64,000 bases of DNA from Methylomonas subterranea (GCF_024505185.1 NZ_JANIBJ010000004.1:1-64000), one strand, 5' to 3'; positions 18,601-27,134 are shown, counted from the first letter of the stretch. A program made the numbers and translations. Notes: generated by a model from the letters alone, not told the origin.

Positions 18601-19014
18601 GGCATGTTGATGGAGGACGCCGAGCAAACCGTAGTCACCCTGAAGGCTTTAAAGGATTTGGGCATCCGCTTGTCCATAGATGATTTTGGTACCGGTTATT
18701 CGTCGCTGGCCTATCTGAAACGTTTTCCCATCGATAAACTGAAAATCGATCAAAGCTTTGTGCGTGGTTTGTATGACGACCTGAATGACAGGGAAATTAC
18801 CGCCACCATCATCGCCATGTCGCGCATTTTAAAGCTGGACGTCTTGGCGGAAGGCGTGGAAACCGAACAACAGCTGGCCTTTTTGCGGGACAGCGGCTGC
18901 GATTATTACCAGGGCTATTTGTTTCATAAACCGGAAGCCGCCGCCGATGTGGCAAAGCGGCTGGCGGAAACCCGCCGATCAATCCGGATGGCCGTCATTC
19001 CAGACCCAGAATAA
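15625..19014 (+). CDS. Hybrid c-di-GMP enzyme: REC-REC-PAS-GAF-PAS-GGDEF-EAL
   Basis: The protein is 1129 residues from this ATG. Two receivers (about 1-125 and 133-260) keep their phospho-aspartates (LSDLSLPDG and LVDYRLPGMDG). A PAS (about 270-395), a GAF (410-560, with GSCGTAAW) and a second PAS (565-690) follow. The diguanylate cyclase domain (695-855) has an intact GGDEF and an inhibitory-site RDED five residues ahead of it. The phosphodiesterase domain (870-1115) keeps the EAL, NLS, ELTEG, DDFGTGYSS, KIDQSF, EGVET and QGYLF motifs. It may therefore both make and degrade c-di-GMP. The frame continues upstream to 15517 within a repeat, an alternative start that would add 36 residues. Confidence 0.9.
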   Translation: MKVLYIEDSASDADLTARALRKSAPGIELDIANTLAAGLARLAQQQGYDVVLSDLSLPDGSGLDALAYVREKQLPSAVVIVTGSGDQDAAIAALKAGADDYLVKREHYLSRLPAALEQVVARFREHVDRNRRILRVLQVEHNTFDSDLTRRHLAQHAPHIRLTLAVTADDALRLMGDAGKTTDFDVVLVDYRLPGMDGLELAKILRHERGLDVAIVLVSGQGSEEVAARALQLGVDDYLAKHEGYLYELPATLEKVAHQVELNRERVMLKQTAKRLSRVLAASPTILYNLRFSDRHLVTSWVSDNIQRQLGYTPEQAMGADWWLTHLHPDDLPKVIEYQAKLMRDGHLIHEYRFRHADGHWMWVRDELRLIRDGGGEPIEIVGAWLDISEQKRTEALRLARQAALDSIVANRPLSLILDDIARRVEAIYPDMRVSVLLVDPVNGRLTHGAAPSLPDFYNQAVEQLEPKLGRGSCGTAAWLGEAVIVTDIEQHPYWAEYLDLARRAGLGACWSVPFKDEAGRVLGTFGIYHAGKREPIAEQLELIGEFARIAALAVQKVRATETLRQAAAVFDSTREGILITDLQPRIVAINRAYTEITGYGEAESLGKNPNLIRSGRHDKLFYQNLWHKLSSKGHWQGEIWNRRKNGEFYPQWLTINTVFDEKGQPCQYVGVFRDISEIKESEARLERLAHFDTLTDLPNRLLARSRLQHAVERAERHGHKVGVLYLDLDRFKTVNDSLGHPSGDELLGLLAGRLNKRLRDEDTLARLGGDEFLLVLEHIESPVTAATVAQSVIDLLLPPFRLSGGQEIFLGVSIGISIYPDDAGGVTELIQHADMAMYLAKQEGRNTYRFHTQALSDAASQRLQLETRLRRALADGEFVLHYQLLIDAQTEAPIGVEALVRWQPPAEAMVPPAAFIPLAEETGLIVPLGEWVLQHACQQGRAWIDAGLPAMIIAVNLSVRQFQSGNLVDLVRRVLADSGFPADRLELELTEGMLMEDAEQTVVTLKALKDLGIRLSIDDFGTGYSSLAYLKRFPIDKLKIDQSFVRGLYDDLNDREITATIIAMSRILKLDVLAEGVETEQQLAFLRDSGCDYYQGYLFHKPEAAADVAKRLAETRRSIRMAVIPDPE

Positions 19015-19453
19015 ATTCCCAATGGGCCGGACTGACCGGCATGATGGACAAACGGTTGCCGCGCCTGACCAGGGCCAAGTCGGCCAATTCCGCGTGCTGC
19101 TTGAGTTCCCGCAGGCTAATGGTGCGTTGCAGTTTGCGGACGAACTTGACGTCGACCATGTACCAGGTGGGTTTGTCGGGATGGCTTTTCGGATCGAAGT
19201 GTTTGTCGTCGGGATTGAAGGCGGTGAAGTCGGGGTAACTTTCCCTGGCCACTTCGGCAATGCCGACGATGCCGGGCAGTTCGCAGTTGGAATGGTAGAA
19301 AAACACCAGGTCGCCGATTTTCATCTCGTCGCGCATCATGTTGCGGGCTTGGTAATTGCGCACGCCGTCCCAATGCTCGGTTTGGCCGGGGCGCCCGGCC
19401 AGATCGTCGATGCCGAAGGCGTCGGGTTCGGATTTCATCAGCCAGTACTGCAT
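18995..19453 (-). CDS. EVE-domain protein
   Basis: The 152-residue protein is essentially one EVE domain, a PUA-related fold thought to bind modified bases in nucleic acids. It begins MQYWLMKSEPDAFGIDDL, with the aromatic pocket region HWDGVRNYQARNMMRD and the FFYHSNCELPGIVGIAEV strand; the end has LALVRRGNRLSIMPV. A GGAG ribosome site precedes the ATG at 19453; the frame extends further upstream without a family match. It converges with the GGDEF-EAL gene and overlaps its 3' end by 20 bases. Its biological role is not established. Confidence 0.88.
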   Translation of the reverse strand: MQYWLMKSEPDAFGIDDLAGRPGQTEHWDGVRNYQARNMMRDEMKIGDLVFFYHSNCELPGIVGIAEVARESYPDFTAFNPDDKHFDPKSHPDKPTWYMVDVKFVRKLQRTISLRELKQHAELADLALVRRGNRLSIMPVSPAHWEFILGLE

Positions 19454-19505
19454 AATTTCTCCAGGGGTAGGGGGGGTAAGTTTAACGGGGGCGGGATGCC
19501 GAGGG

Positions 19506-21731
19506 TCAAATTTGTTGCGGGCCCAACACGCGCAGGATTTCCTCGCAAGTGGTTTGGCCCGCCAGTACCTTGCCGAGTGCATCCTCCACGATGGTTTTAT
19601 AGCCGCTTTTGACGGCGGCCTGCTTGAATTCCAGATGGCCGGCCTGTCTGGCTATCATGTCGCGCAGTTCTTCGTTGGGAATCAGCATCTCGATCAGGCA
19701 AATCCGGCCGTGATAGCCGCTGGAACCGCAGTGTTCGCAACCTTGACCTTTAAACAGCGGTTGGGCGAGGTTGCTGAATAATGGCCCCAGCTGTTCCAGC
19801 AGGGCGGCATCGACCCGATCCGGCGCGCTGCAATGCGGGCAAACTTTACGCACCAGACGCTGGGAGATGATGCCTTCCAGGCTGCTGGCCAGGATGTAGG
19901 GTTTCAGGCCCAGATCGAACAGGCGGGCAATGGTGGCGATGGCCGAGTTGGTATGCAGGGTGGAATAGACCAGGTGGCCGGTCAAGGCGGCCTGAAAAGC
20001 TACTTCGGCGGTCTCCAGATCGCGTATTTCGCCCAACAGAATCACGTCCGGGTCCTGGCGCAGAGTCGCGCGCAAGACCACCGGAAAGGTCAGATCGATT
20101 TTGCCCTTGATGTTAACCTGGCCGGCGCTGTCCAAGTAATATTCCACCGGTTCTTCCAGCGTGACGAAATTTTTGCTGGGGCTGGCGGAATGTTGCAACA
20201 GGGAGTACAGGGTCGAGGTTTTGCCGCTGCCGGTGGGGCCGGTGGCCAGGATGATGCCCTGCGGTTTATTGATCAGCCTCTCGAGTTTCACCAAATCGGC
20301 GCCGGAAAAACCCAATTGATCGATGGGATGGATGGAGGCATTTTGGTCCAGAATCCGCATCACCACCTTCTCGCCGTTCAGGACCGGTAGGGTGGAGATG
20401 CGCAGGTCTATGATGCGGTTGGGGGTTTTTACCGTCACCCGGCCGTCTTGCGGGCGCCGGCGCTCGGCGATGTCCATTTCGGCCATGACCTTGATGCGGG
20501 ATACCAGCGGGCCGTGGAAATGATGCGGAATGTAAATTTTATCTTCCAGAATGCCGTCTATCCGGTAACGCACGGCGATGCTTTTGGCGCGCGGTTGGAT
20601 GTGTATGTCGCTGGCGCCCAGGCGAATGGCTTCCAGGATGACGGCGTTGACCAAACGTATCGCCGGTGGCTCCTCGGTTTGCTTTAGTAGTTGTCCAAGC
20701 GATAGGTTGCTGTCTTCTTCATCGATAACGATTTGTATGCTTTCGAAGGGGTCGCTGGTGCTGACGATTTCGTTGAAGTCGCTGAATGCTTGCATGCCGC
20801 CATAAACTTCCGCCACTTTGCGTTCGATATCCGCGACATTGGCCATCACGACTTTCAAGGGCAGGCCGCTCATAAAGCTCAACTCGGCTTGTAAATCCAG
20901 ATTGACCGGGTCGGCCACAGCAATCAGCAGGCGGCCGTTGTCGATTTTAAGCGGGATGACCGCGTGTTGTTCGCACAACGAATGCGGTATCAGGTTATGC
21001 ACTTCGGATTCGACCTGAAATTCGGCCAGGGCGATTTCCTCCACCAGCAAATCCTTGCGCAAGATCTCGCGGATTACCGCTTCGTCCACCCATTGCCGGT
21101 GCAGAATCAGTTTCAGTACCGAATCGTTGGTGTTTTGCTTGAGTTTGAACAATTCCCGCAGTTGGGCATCGTTGAGCAGGTTTTTGTTGTTCAGCAAGAT
21201 GGCGATCTGGCCGCCGTCCGAGCCCGCCGCTTTTCTGAGTTTGCCGATTTCCTTGGTTTTTTCCTGGTTTTCGAGTTTGAGCTGTTTATTTCTGGCTATC
21301 AGGTCGTATTGCTCCAGCGCCAGGCCGACGGTGACGCGCAAATCGTCGTCGTTCCAGGGTTTTAAAATGAATTTATACACCGCGCCTTCGTTGATGGCGC
21401 CCATCACCGCGCCGGTGTCGGCGTGACCGGTTAGCATGATGCGTATGGTGGCGGGGTGCAGGGCCTTGATGCGCTTTAACAATTCGGCACCGTTCATGTG
21501 CGGCATCCTGTGATCGGAAATAATCAGTTGATAGTCGTTTTCCTTGAACAATTGCAGGGCTTCCTGGCCCGACATGGCGGTATCGATGTGATAGTTCTCG
21601 CGGCGGAATATCCGCCGCAGCGCGCTCAACACATTGGGTTCGTCGTCGACGAACAGCAGGCGGTATTTGTGCTTGCCGCCGGCTTCGCTATCCAGGTTTC
21701 CGCCGGTAAACAGTGCGCTATATTTGGACAC
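19506..21731 (-). CDS. PilB/GspE-family ATPase with N-terminal receiver domain
   Basis: This 741-residue protein fuses a CheY-like receiver (about 20-145: LLFVDDEPNV, IISDHRMPHMNG, MLTGHAD, ILKPW, all key residues present) to a coiled linker, a degenerate MshEN/GspE N-domain (about 165-330) and a complete secretion-type ATPase (about 370-700). The ATPase has Walker A GPTGSGKTSTLY, an Asp box VTLEEPVEY, Walker B DPDVILLGEIRD, a His box STLHTNSA and a tetracysteine metal motif (CPHC...CEHC). Such motors drive type IV pilus or type II secretion assembly. The receiver suggests phospho-control by the kinase encoded three bases upstream. The start is GTG. Confidence 0.9.
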   Translation of the reverse strand: MSKYSALFTGGNLDSEAGGKHKYRLLFVDDEPNVLSALRRIFRRENYHIDTAMSGQEALQLFKENDYQLIISDHRMPHMNGAELLKRIKALHPATIRIMLTGHADTGAVMGAINEGAVYKFILKPWNDDDLRVTVGLALEQYDLIARNKQLKLENQEKTKEIGKLRKAAGSDGGQIAILLNNKNLLNDAQLRELFKLKQNTNDSVLKLILHRQWVDEAVIREILRKDLLVEEIALAEFQVESEVHNLIPHSLCEQHAVIPLKIDNGRLLIAVADPVNLDLQAELSFMSGLPLKVVMANVADIERKVAEVYGGMQAFSDFNEIVSTSDPFESIQIVIDEEDSNLSLGQLLKQTEEPPAIRLVNAVILEAIRLGASDIHIQPRAKSIAVRYRIDGILEDKIYIPHHFHGPLVSRIKVMAEMDIAERRRPQDGRVTVKTPNRIIDLRISTLPVLNGEKVVMRILDQNASIHPIDQLGFSGADLVKLERLINKPQGIILATGPTGSGKTSTLYSLLQHSASPSKNFVTLEEPVEYYLDSAGQVNIKGKIDLTFPVVLRATLRQDPDVILLGEIRDLETAEVAFQAALTGHLVYSTLHTNSAIATIARLFDLGLKPYILASSLEGIISQRLVRKVCPHCSAPDRVDAALLEQLGPLFSNLAQPLFKGQGCEHCGSSGYHGRICLIEMLIPNEELRDMIARQAGHLEFKQAAVKSGYKTIVEDALGKVLAGQTTCEEILRVLGPQQI

Positions 21732-21734
21732 GAT

Positions 21735-22967
21735 TCATCGGCCGGCTGGCAGCGGCAAGCTGATGGATACCAGCGTGCCGACATTCGGTTGACTTTTGAT
21801 TTCCAGGTCGCCCTGGTGGGCTTTGACGATGTTGCGGGCAACGCTCAGGCCCAGGCCCATGCCCTTGCCGACGTCCTTGGTGGTAAAAAACGGATCGAAG
21901 ATATGCGACATGTCGGAGGCGGGTATTCCGCGTCCGTTGTCGCGGATGTCGATTACGATACGATTTTCCCGGCACGCGCTGCGAATACGGATTTTGCCCG
22001 GAGCGGCCATGGCGTCCACCGCATTCATCAGCAGGCTTAAAAATACCTGACCCAGCTCGCCGGGATGGCAGTGCAGCAAGGGCAGTTGGCTCAGGTCCAG
22101 ATAGACTTCGGCCTTATCGCGTAGTTCGGCGGCGGCCACGTTGCAGACTTGCCTGATCAACTGGTTGAGATCGGCATCTTCCCAATCGGCGTCGTTGACG
22201 CGGGAAAAACCCTTTAAGTCCTTGACGATGGCGGCAATACGCTCCGCGCCGCCTATGCTCTCTTGCAGGATGTCTTGCATATCCTGTTGGATAAACGGCA
22301 TATCCTCCCGCTGCCAAGCGGCTTTTAAGCTGCTTAGGTCCGCACAGGTTTGCAGCAGTTCGTCGATTCTGTTCAACGCGGTCAAGTAGCCGGCGGCCGT
22401 GGACAGATTGCTGCGGATGAAACCGATCGGGTTGTTGATTTCGTGGGCGATGCCGGCCGCCAGACGGCCCACGGATGCCAGTTTTTCGGTTTCATAGAGT
22501 TTCAGCTGGGTGTTTTCTATGGTTTTGACCTGTTGCCGGACGCGAATTTCCAGGGTTTCCGCCAGGGCTTTATAGCGTTGTTCCGATTGTTCCAGGGCTT
22601 TATGCCGGCGTTGCAGTTCTTCGAAGTCGGCCTGTTGGGTTTGCAGGTGTAAGTCCGATGCCATCAGGTAGCGGGCATTGGCCCGCAATAATAACCTGAT
22701 TAAGTCGGCGGCGGCCTTTAAACGATTTTGCGGGATGGCGGCGCTGATCTGGCCTATGGGCTCCAACTCGCCGTACAGGGCTAGACTGGGGGCGTCGCCG
22801 GCCAAATCGGCCGCGCCCAGCAGGTATTCGCCGTTGTGATCGGAAACGGCGAAGGCGGTGCCTAGCAGGGCTTGCAAGGCGGATTCCAGCCGTTGTTTGT
22901 CTATTCCGCGCAACAGGTCCGCTAAGCTCAGATCGCGCTCGAAATCGTGCTCGGTGTCGCTGTTCAT
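21735..22967 (-). CDS. Cytoplasmic histidine kinase
   Basis: The 410-residue kinase has no membrane segments. An N-terminal region (about 1-110) of unknown fold with SLADLLRGIDKQRLESALQ leads to a coiled coil (about 110-165), a HisKA domain with the phospho-histidine in GIAHEINNPIGFI, and an HATPase domain with LLMNAVDAM, DNGRGIP and GMGLGLSVA. It lies between the MglA-like GTPase gene (four-base overlap) and the receiver-ATPase gene (three-base gap), so it is the probable kinase for that receiver. Its input may be the GTPase or an internal signal. Confidence 0.88.
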   Translation of the reverse strand: MNSDTEHDFERDLSLADLLRGIDKQRLESALQALLGTAFAVSDHNGEYLLGAADLAGDAPSLALYGELEPIGQISAAIPQNRLKAAADLIRLLLRANARYLMASDLHLQTQQADFEELQRRHKALEQSEQRYKALAETLEIRVRQQVKTIENTQLKLYETEKLASVGRLAAGIAHEINNPIGFIRSNLSTAAGYLTALNRIDELLQTCADLSSLKAAWQREDMPFIQQDMQDILQESIGGAERIAAIVKDLKGFSRVNDADWEDADLNQLIRQVCNVAAAELRDKAEVYLDLSQLPLLHCHPGELGQVFLSLLMNAVDAMAAPGKIRIRSACRENRIVIDIRDNGRGIPASDMSHIFDPFFTTKDVGKGMGLGLSVARNIVKAHQGDLEIKSQPNVGTLVSISLPLPAGR

Positions 22968-23629
22968 GGCGGGCTCCGGTCGATTTGGCCGCTGGCCTGG
23001 GCGATAAAGGCAGCTCGGCTCAAGTCATGCCGGGCTTGAAACTCGAACTCCCGGTCCAGGCTGTCGTATACCTGTTTCAACAAGGCATTAAAGGTTTCCA
23101 CCACGCCGTCGCCCACCAGCGCCGAGCTGAACAGCACGGGCCAGGGCGCGGCTTGCCAGCGCCGCAGGACTTCTTCCTCGCTCAGTATGCCGCTCAAATC
23201 GCGCTTGTTGAATTGCACGACCAGCGGCAAACGGTCGAAATCGATACCGACCCTGGCGGCGTTGTCTTCCAGGTTGGCAAAGGATTCGCCGTTATTGGTG
23301 CTTTGGCCGCGCTGCGAATCGGCGACGAATACCACACCGTCGGCTCGCGACAACACGGCCTTGCGGGTGCTGTCGTGCACTACCTGGCCGGGTACCGTAT
23401 AGAGCTTGAATTTGATCAGCAGGCCGGATGGGGCCTTGAAACCCAGCGGCAGCAAATCGAAAAACAGCGTGCGGTCGTTGGCGGTTTCCATCAGCATGAT
23501 GTCGCCCTTCAGATCGGGGCGCAGGATGTCGTGCAGACGCATCAGGTTGGTGGTTTTGCCGCTCTGCGCGGGGCCGTAATAAACCAGTTTGATGCTTAAG
23601 CGCTTGGATTCTTCGTCGAAAATTGCCAT
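22964..23629 (-). CDS. MglA-like small GTPase
   Basis: The 221-residue protein matches the bacterial Ras-like MglA family. Its P-loop is GPAQSGKTTN and the switch region has ETANDRTLFFDLLPL. LYTVPGQV and DGVVFVADSQRG are family signatures, and NKRDL provides guanine specificity. MglA proteins set cell polarity and direct type IV pili or gliding machinery. No MglB-like activating partner is seen in the window. The gene is first in a tight run with the histidine kinase and receiver-ATPase genes, which suggests the GTPase controls or positions that motor. Confidence 0.9.
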   Translation of the reverse strand: MAIFDEESKRLSIKLVYYGPAQSGKTTNLMRLHDILRPDLKGDIMLMETANDRTLFFDLLPLGFKAPSGLLIKFKLYTVPGQVVHDSTRKAVLSRADGVVFVADSQRGQSTNNGESFANLEDNAARVGIDFDRLPLVVQFNKRDLSGILSEEEVLRRWQAAPWPVLFSSALVGDGVVETFNALLKQVYDSLDREFEFQARHDLSRAAFIAQASGQIDRSPP

Positions 23630-23788
23630 GACATTTCATTGGCCCGTGCCGGAAGGGTGGCAAGATGATAAACCGTCAAGCGCAAGTTCGCTAAAAGAAT
23701 ATGCCGCGGCGGTTGGCGGCAAGCTAATGCCGGCGGCCGGTGGGCCGGCTTTTGCGGAGCGATTCGGCATGCCGCTAGCCCTGCCGGG

Positions 23789-24958
23789 CTATTCGTCGGC
23801 AATGATATCGACCAACAGGATGCGGTCGGCATCCAGTCGCAGAGAGAGGGTTTTGCACAACAATTCGCTGCCGAAGTCGCGGTAGCGCTCCGAGGTGACG
23901 ATGCGGTCCCTGTCGCCGGCGGCTTCCAGCGCCAGCAGTTGAAAAAAATAGGGTCGCCAGGACCAATTGAAGCCTATTTTGCGCGGGTCTGTAAACCATT
24001 GATTTTCCAAGAAACTGAAATCCGGCGACAACTGATTGCCCTGGTTGTCGCACAGATAAAAGCGGATCACATCGCTCTGGGCAAAATTCCAGCTGGCCAG
24101 TTCGTTCAGGTTGAAGTCGCCCTGCAAAACCTCGGCCAAGCGATAGATGAGTTGTTTGGTGGTGCTGATGGCGGTCACTTTGAGCTGCAGTTTCGCCACC
24201 GTATTTTTCAGGAATTTGTTGCGCAGGGAGATAATGTGTTGTTCGTATAATTGCGGCGGCTTGAATTCGGCTTGGGCGGGCGAAAACAGATAGCCCTGCA
24301 TGAACTGGGCTCCGCAGCTGAGGCCGAATAGAAATTCCTCATCGGTTTCCACGCCTTCGCAAATGATTTGGCAGCCGGTGCGCTTGCCCAGCCGGGTCAT
24401 TAGATGCACCACTTCGCTGGCGATACCTCCCTTGGTGGCTTGCTTGAACAGGCGCATGTCGATTTTGATAATGTCCGGCTGAATTGCCATGACTCTTTGC
24501 AATTGCGAGGAGCCGGCGCCAAAGTCGTCCAATGCCACTCGCAGGCCCTGCTTGCGGTAGCGTTTGACGATTTCCTTCAATTTACCCAGATCGGCATGGT
24601 CCTCGGTAATTTCTATAATGATACGCTGCCGGTCGATGTTCAGTTCTTCCAGCATCTTCAGGGTTGGCGATGCGTTTAAATGGCGCAGATTGTTGATCCA
24701 GGCGGCCGATATGTTGATCGCCAGATAGGTGTTGCCGTCCAGTTCGGCGAATTTTTGCAAGGCTTGCCAGCGGACTTGTCTATCCAGCTCCGTGCGTTGT
24801 TTTTCATCCAGGTTCGGCGAGGAAAATAGCGGACCCGCCGAGACGATTTGCTTGTTGGCGTTAAGTTGTCTGGCCAAGGCCTCGTAGCCGATGATTTTGC
24901 CATTGGCCACGCTGACGATGGGTTGGAAGTGCGGGAAGAGGTTTGTTGAGGGTTCCAT
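23789..24958 (-). CDS. EAL-domain c-di-GMP phosphodiesterase
   Basis: The EAL domain (about residues 1-240 of 389) keeps every catalytic motif: YEALAR, AINISAAW, IEITEDHAD, DDFGAGSS, IIKIDMRLF, CEGVETDEE and QGYLFSPA. It is thus predicted to hydrolyse c-di-GMP. The C-terminal part (about 250-389) contains an FYLCDNQGNQLSPDF segment and conserved aromatic residues and resembles the small sensory domain found behind some EAL domains. There is no GGDEF domain or membrane anchor. It is on the same strand as the GTPase gene about 160 bp downstream, so it may belong to the same transcription unit. Confidence 0.9.
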   Translation of the reverse strand: MEPSTNLFPHFQPIVSVANGKIIGYEALARQLNANKQIVSAGPLFSSPNLDEKQRTELDRQVRWQALQKFAELDGNTYLAINISAAWINNLRHLNASPTLKMLEELNIDRQRIIIEITEDHADLGKLKEIVKRYRKQGLRVALDDFGAGSSQLQRVMAIQPDIIKIDMRLFKQATKGGIASEVVHLMTRLGKRTGCQIICEGVETDEEFLFGLSCGAQFMQGYLFSPAQAEFKPPQLYEQHIISLRNKFLKNTVAKLQLKVTAISTTKQLIYRLAEVLQGDFNLNELASWNFAQSDVIRFYLCDNQGNQLSPDFSFLENQWFTDPRKIGFNWSWRPYFFQLLALEAAGDRDRIVTSERYRDFGSELLCKTLSLRLDADRILLVDIIADE

Positions 24959-25102
24959 AAATGATTGACTGGGCTTGGCTATCGTATGGGTTTGCGGAGT
25001 ATGGAGCTGAAAACGGGCGAAATGGTTAATTGCGGTCTACCCTTGGGTGATACGCTTTCGTGCATGGTAATTATGCTTCATTATTAACTAAAAGGAGGCT
25101 TT

Positions 25103-26248
25103 ATGTCCGATTATAAGCTCTATTATGCAACTAACCGTAAACACAAGGGGTCGCGTTGGCAACCGGACGGTTACGGTAAAAAGTTTAGCGACGACGGCAT
25201 GGAGAATCTACGCTTCGGCGTATTGACGGTCGCCGCCGACGATAATACCGTCGAAAAACATTTGAATACGCCCTTGAAGGATTGCGGCGTGGGGGACGGC
25301 GAAAATTTGGCCAAGTATCTGGCGGGATGCGCGGCGAAGGCCAAAATCGCGGCTTATGAAGAATCCATCAAGGCGGATATCGCCGAACAGGCCCAGGCCG
25401 ATACCAAATTGGGTTCCAAGGCCATGTTTGCCGATCTGATGCAAGACATGAAACACAGTAGCGATGTGCTGATTTATATTCATGGTTTTAATGTGGCCTG
25501 GACCGATGCGGTAGGCTCCGCGCTGGCGCTGCAGTTGATGTTGCGGAATGCGCCGACGCGGGACGAATCGCAGACGGTGCAAGTGGTGTTGTTCAGTTGG
25601 CCGTCCGACGGTCTGGCCTTGCCGTGGGTATCATATAAATCGGATCGTTCCGAGGCCAGCGGTTCCGGCGCGGCGGTCGGTCGCGGATTTTTGAAATTGC
25701 GGGATTTTCTGGCCGATTTGCGCGATAAGGCCAAAAAAGGCGGCGGCCAACCGTGCGGGCAGGATATCCATTTGTTGTGCCATTCGATGGGAAATTTTTT
25801 ATTGCAAAGTGCCTTGGCAAGAATCGCCGACTTCACACCGGGCAACAGTTTGCCGCGTATTTTCGAACACGTGTTTTTATGCGCGCCCGATGTCGACGAC
25901 AATGCGCTGGAACCCGGCCAGCCGCTGGGAAGCATCGACCAGATAGCCCGCAATGTCTCGCTGTACCATAATCGGGGGGACACCGCGATGGTGATATCCG
26001 ACTACAGCAAGGGGAATCCCGAGCGTCTGGGAGGTGCCGGCGCCGCGCACCCGGCCATGCTGCACAACAAGGTGCATCAGATTGACTGCACGCCGGTTGT
26101 GCACGGCCTTGTGGAGCATAGTTATTATTTGTCCGGTAAAGTGGCCGCCGATATCAGGGCCAGCATAGACGGTTGGGAGCAGGGCGATGCCCGCCGGGAA
26201 AGACAACGCGGCGCGACCTTGGAGAATGTTTGGGCGATGAGGAAGTAG
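25103..26248 (+). CDS. Alpha/beta hydrolase, DUF900-type
   Basis: The 381-residue protein has the alpha/beta hydrolase motifs of the DUF900 group. DVLIYIHGFNVAW gives the oxyanion region, VVLFSWPSDG is the next strand, IHLLCHSMGNFLL holds the nucleophilic serine, VFLCAPDVDD is a possible acid region and VEHSYYLSG contains the probable catalytic histidine. The N-terminus (YKLYYATNRKHKG) is also typical of these proteins. There is no signal peptide. A strong AAGGAGG site precedes the ATG. The substrate is unknown and the gene stands alone. Confidence 0.8.
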   Translation: MSDYKLYYATNRKHKGSRWQPDGYGKKFSDDGMENLRFGVLTVAADDNTVEKHLNTPLKDCGVGDGENLAKYLAGCAAKAKIAAYEESIKADIAEQAQADTKLGSKAMFADLMQDMKHSSDVLIYIHGFNVAWTDAVGSALALQLMLRNAPTRDESQTVQVVLFSWPSDGLALPWVSYKSDRSEASGSGAAVGRGFLKLRDFLADLRDKAKKGGGQPCGQDIHLLCHSMGNFLLQSALARIADFTPGNSLPRIFEHVFLCAPDVDDNALEPGQPLGSIDQIARNVSLYHNRGDTAMVISDYSKGNPERLGGAGAAHPAMLHNKVHQIDCTPVVHGLVEHSYYLSGKVAADIRASIDGWEQGDARRERQRGATLENVWAMRK

Positions 26249-26641
26249 GACCGAGGGTGCCGTCCGCCGGCTTGTGTTATCATTTCGGCCAGAATTTTGC
26301 TGATTGGGGTTCGCCTCGCGAGTTTTGTTTACCAGGATGGCGCGCTTTAATGCGGCGGCTATTCGACCGCTTGTTTGGAATTTACGAAGTTGCACCTGAG
26401 CGGTATAAGCACTAAAGTCCTTCGCCGGTTGGGTAGGGACGACCCGCGAGGTTCAAAGTGACACCAAATTTGGGTTTGATCTGTTTTTGATCTTGATTTT
26501 TAAGCGAATGCGCCTTGGTACAACTCAACGATGTGCTTTAAAGCAGCCTGGCAGCGCCCCGGGGCGGATGACGCAACGTTTTTGTTCGGAAAAATCGCGA
26601 GCGATTTTTTAAAATTTGCGGTAAGGATGCCGCCCAAAATG

Positions 26642-26709
26642 TCTTACGCATTCTGTTTCCTCTCCCTCCTCCGGGAGAGGGTAAGGTGAGGGATATAAAT
26701 AGGGAAGTC
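26642..26709. repeat. CTCTCCC-type palindromic repeat (inverted copy)
   Basis: It reads TTACGCATTCTG, then CTCTCCCTCCTCCGGGAGAGGG, then GTGAGGGATATAAATAGGGAAGT, which is the reverse orientation of the elements at 3738 and 51255. Confidence 0.75.
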
Positions 26710-26760
26710 ATTTGGGGTGGAATCCTAACGATCATGAAACAGGTGTATCAGCCCGACAAC

Positions 26761-26846
26761 TGAAAGACAGTCTAGTAGGAGCGACGCACAGTCGCGATGA
26801 TGACCTTACGAATCGCGGATGTTTGTCGCTCCCACCATGACTTTCA
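26761..26846. repeat. GTAGGAGCG-type REP-like palindrome, degenerate copy
   Basis: The outer ends TGAAAG and CTTTCA are inverted. Inside, AGGAGCGACGCACAGTCGCG has an imperfect inverted partner (CGCGGATGTTTGTCGCTCCC). It is homologous across most of its length to the perfect copy at 51165-51249. GTAG-headed REP palindromes of this type are mobilised in trans by RAYT transposases in other gammaproteobacteria. Confidence 0.75.
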
Positions 26847-27000
26847 GAGCGACTCCAGCCTACGTTTTCTTTGCTGTTTTGACTGAATCATTAAAAGTTG
26901 CGAAGAAAATCTGGATGTTGCTGTGATAAATCCCCAGGCAATGTCGGGCTAACAGGGGTTGTTTCTTGAGTTTTAATATAAAAAAGACGCTCGTCGTTTT

Positions 27001-27126
27001 ATGAGTCAGGTAGATGTAAATCAGCTAAAAATTGCCCTACAAATATATCAAAGAGCCTTTTGGCATCCGAGTGCTGGTAGTAACAAAACGGCGGGCTTTG
27101 ATACGGATAAATTCACCTCCGTCTAA
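27001..27126 (+). CDS. Small unidentified ORF, 41 residues
   Basis: ATG to TAA encodes 41 residues beginning MSQVDVNQLKIALQIYQRAF, with no recognised family. It lies directly before mntA with a nine-base gap. There is no obvious ribosome site. It may be a remnant or chance frame. Confidence 0.25.
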   Translation: MSQVDVNQLKIALQIYQRAFWHPSAGSNKTAGFDTDKFTSV

Positions 27127-27134
27127 AAAATGGC

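Larger units (their letters stand above)
26249..27000. other. Repeat-rich non-coding region
   Basis: No gene is recognised here. It contains an AAAATCGCGAGCGATTTT palindrome near 26590, a CTCTCCC-type element (26642-26709), a GTAGGAGCG-type element (26761-26846) and an AT-rich end. The region separates the signalling block from the toxin-antitoxin pair and polysaccharide locus. Confidence 0.55.

Noticed and set aside
26249-26415. Short frame ending RLFGIYEVAPERYKH after the hydrolase gene
   Set aside because: Too short, with no independent start signal; probably chance.
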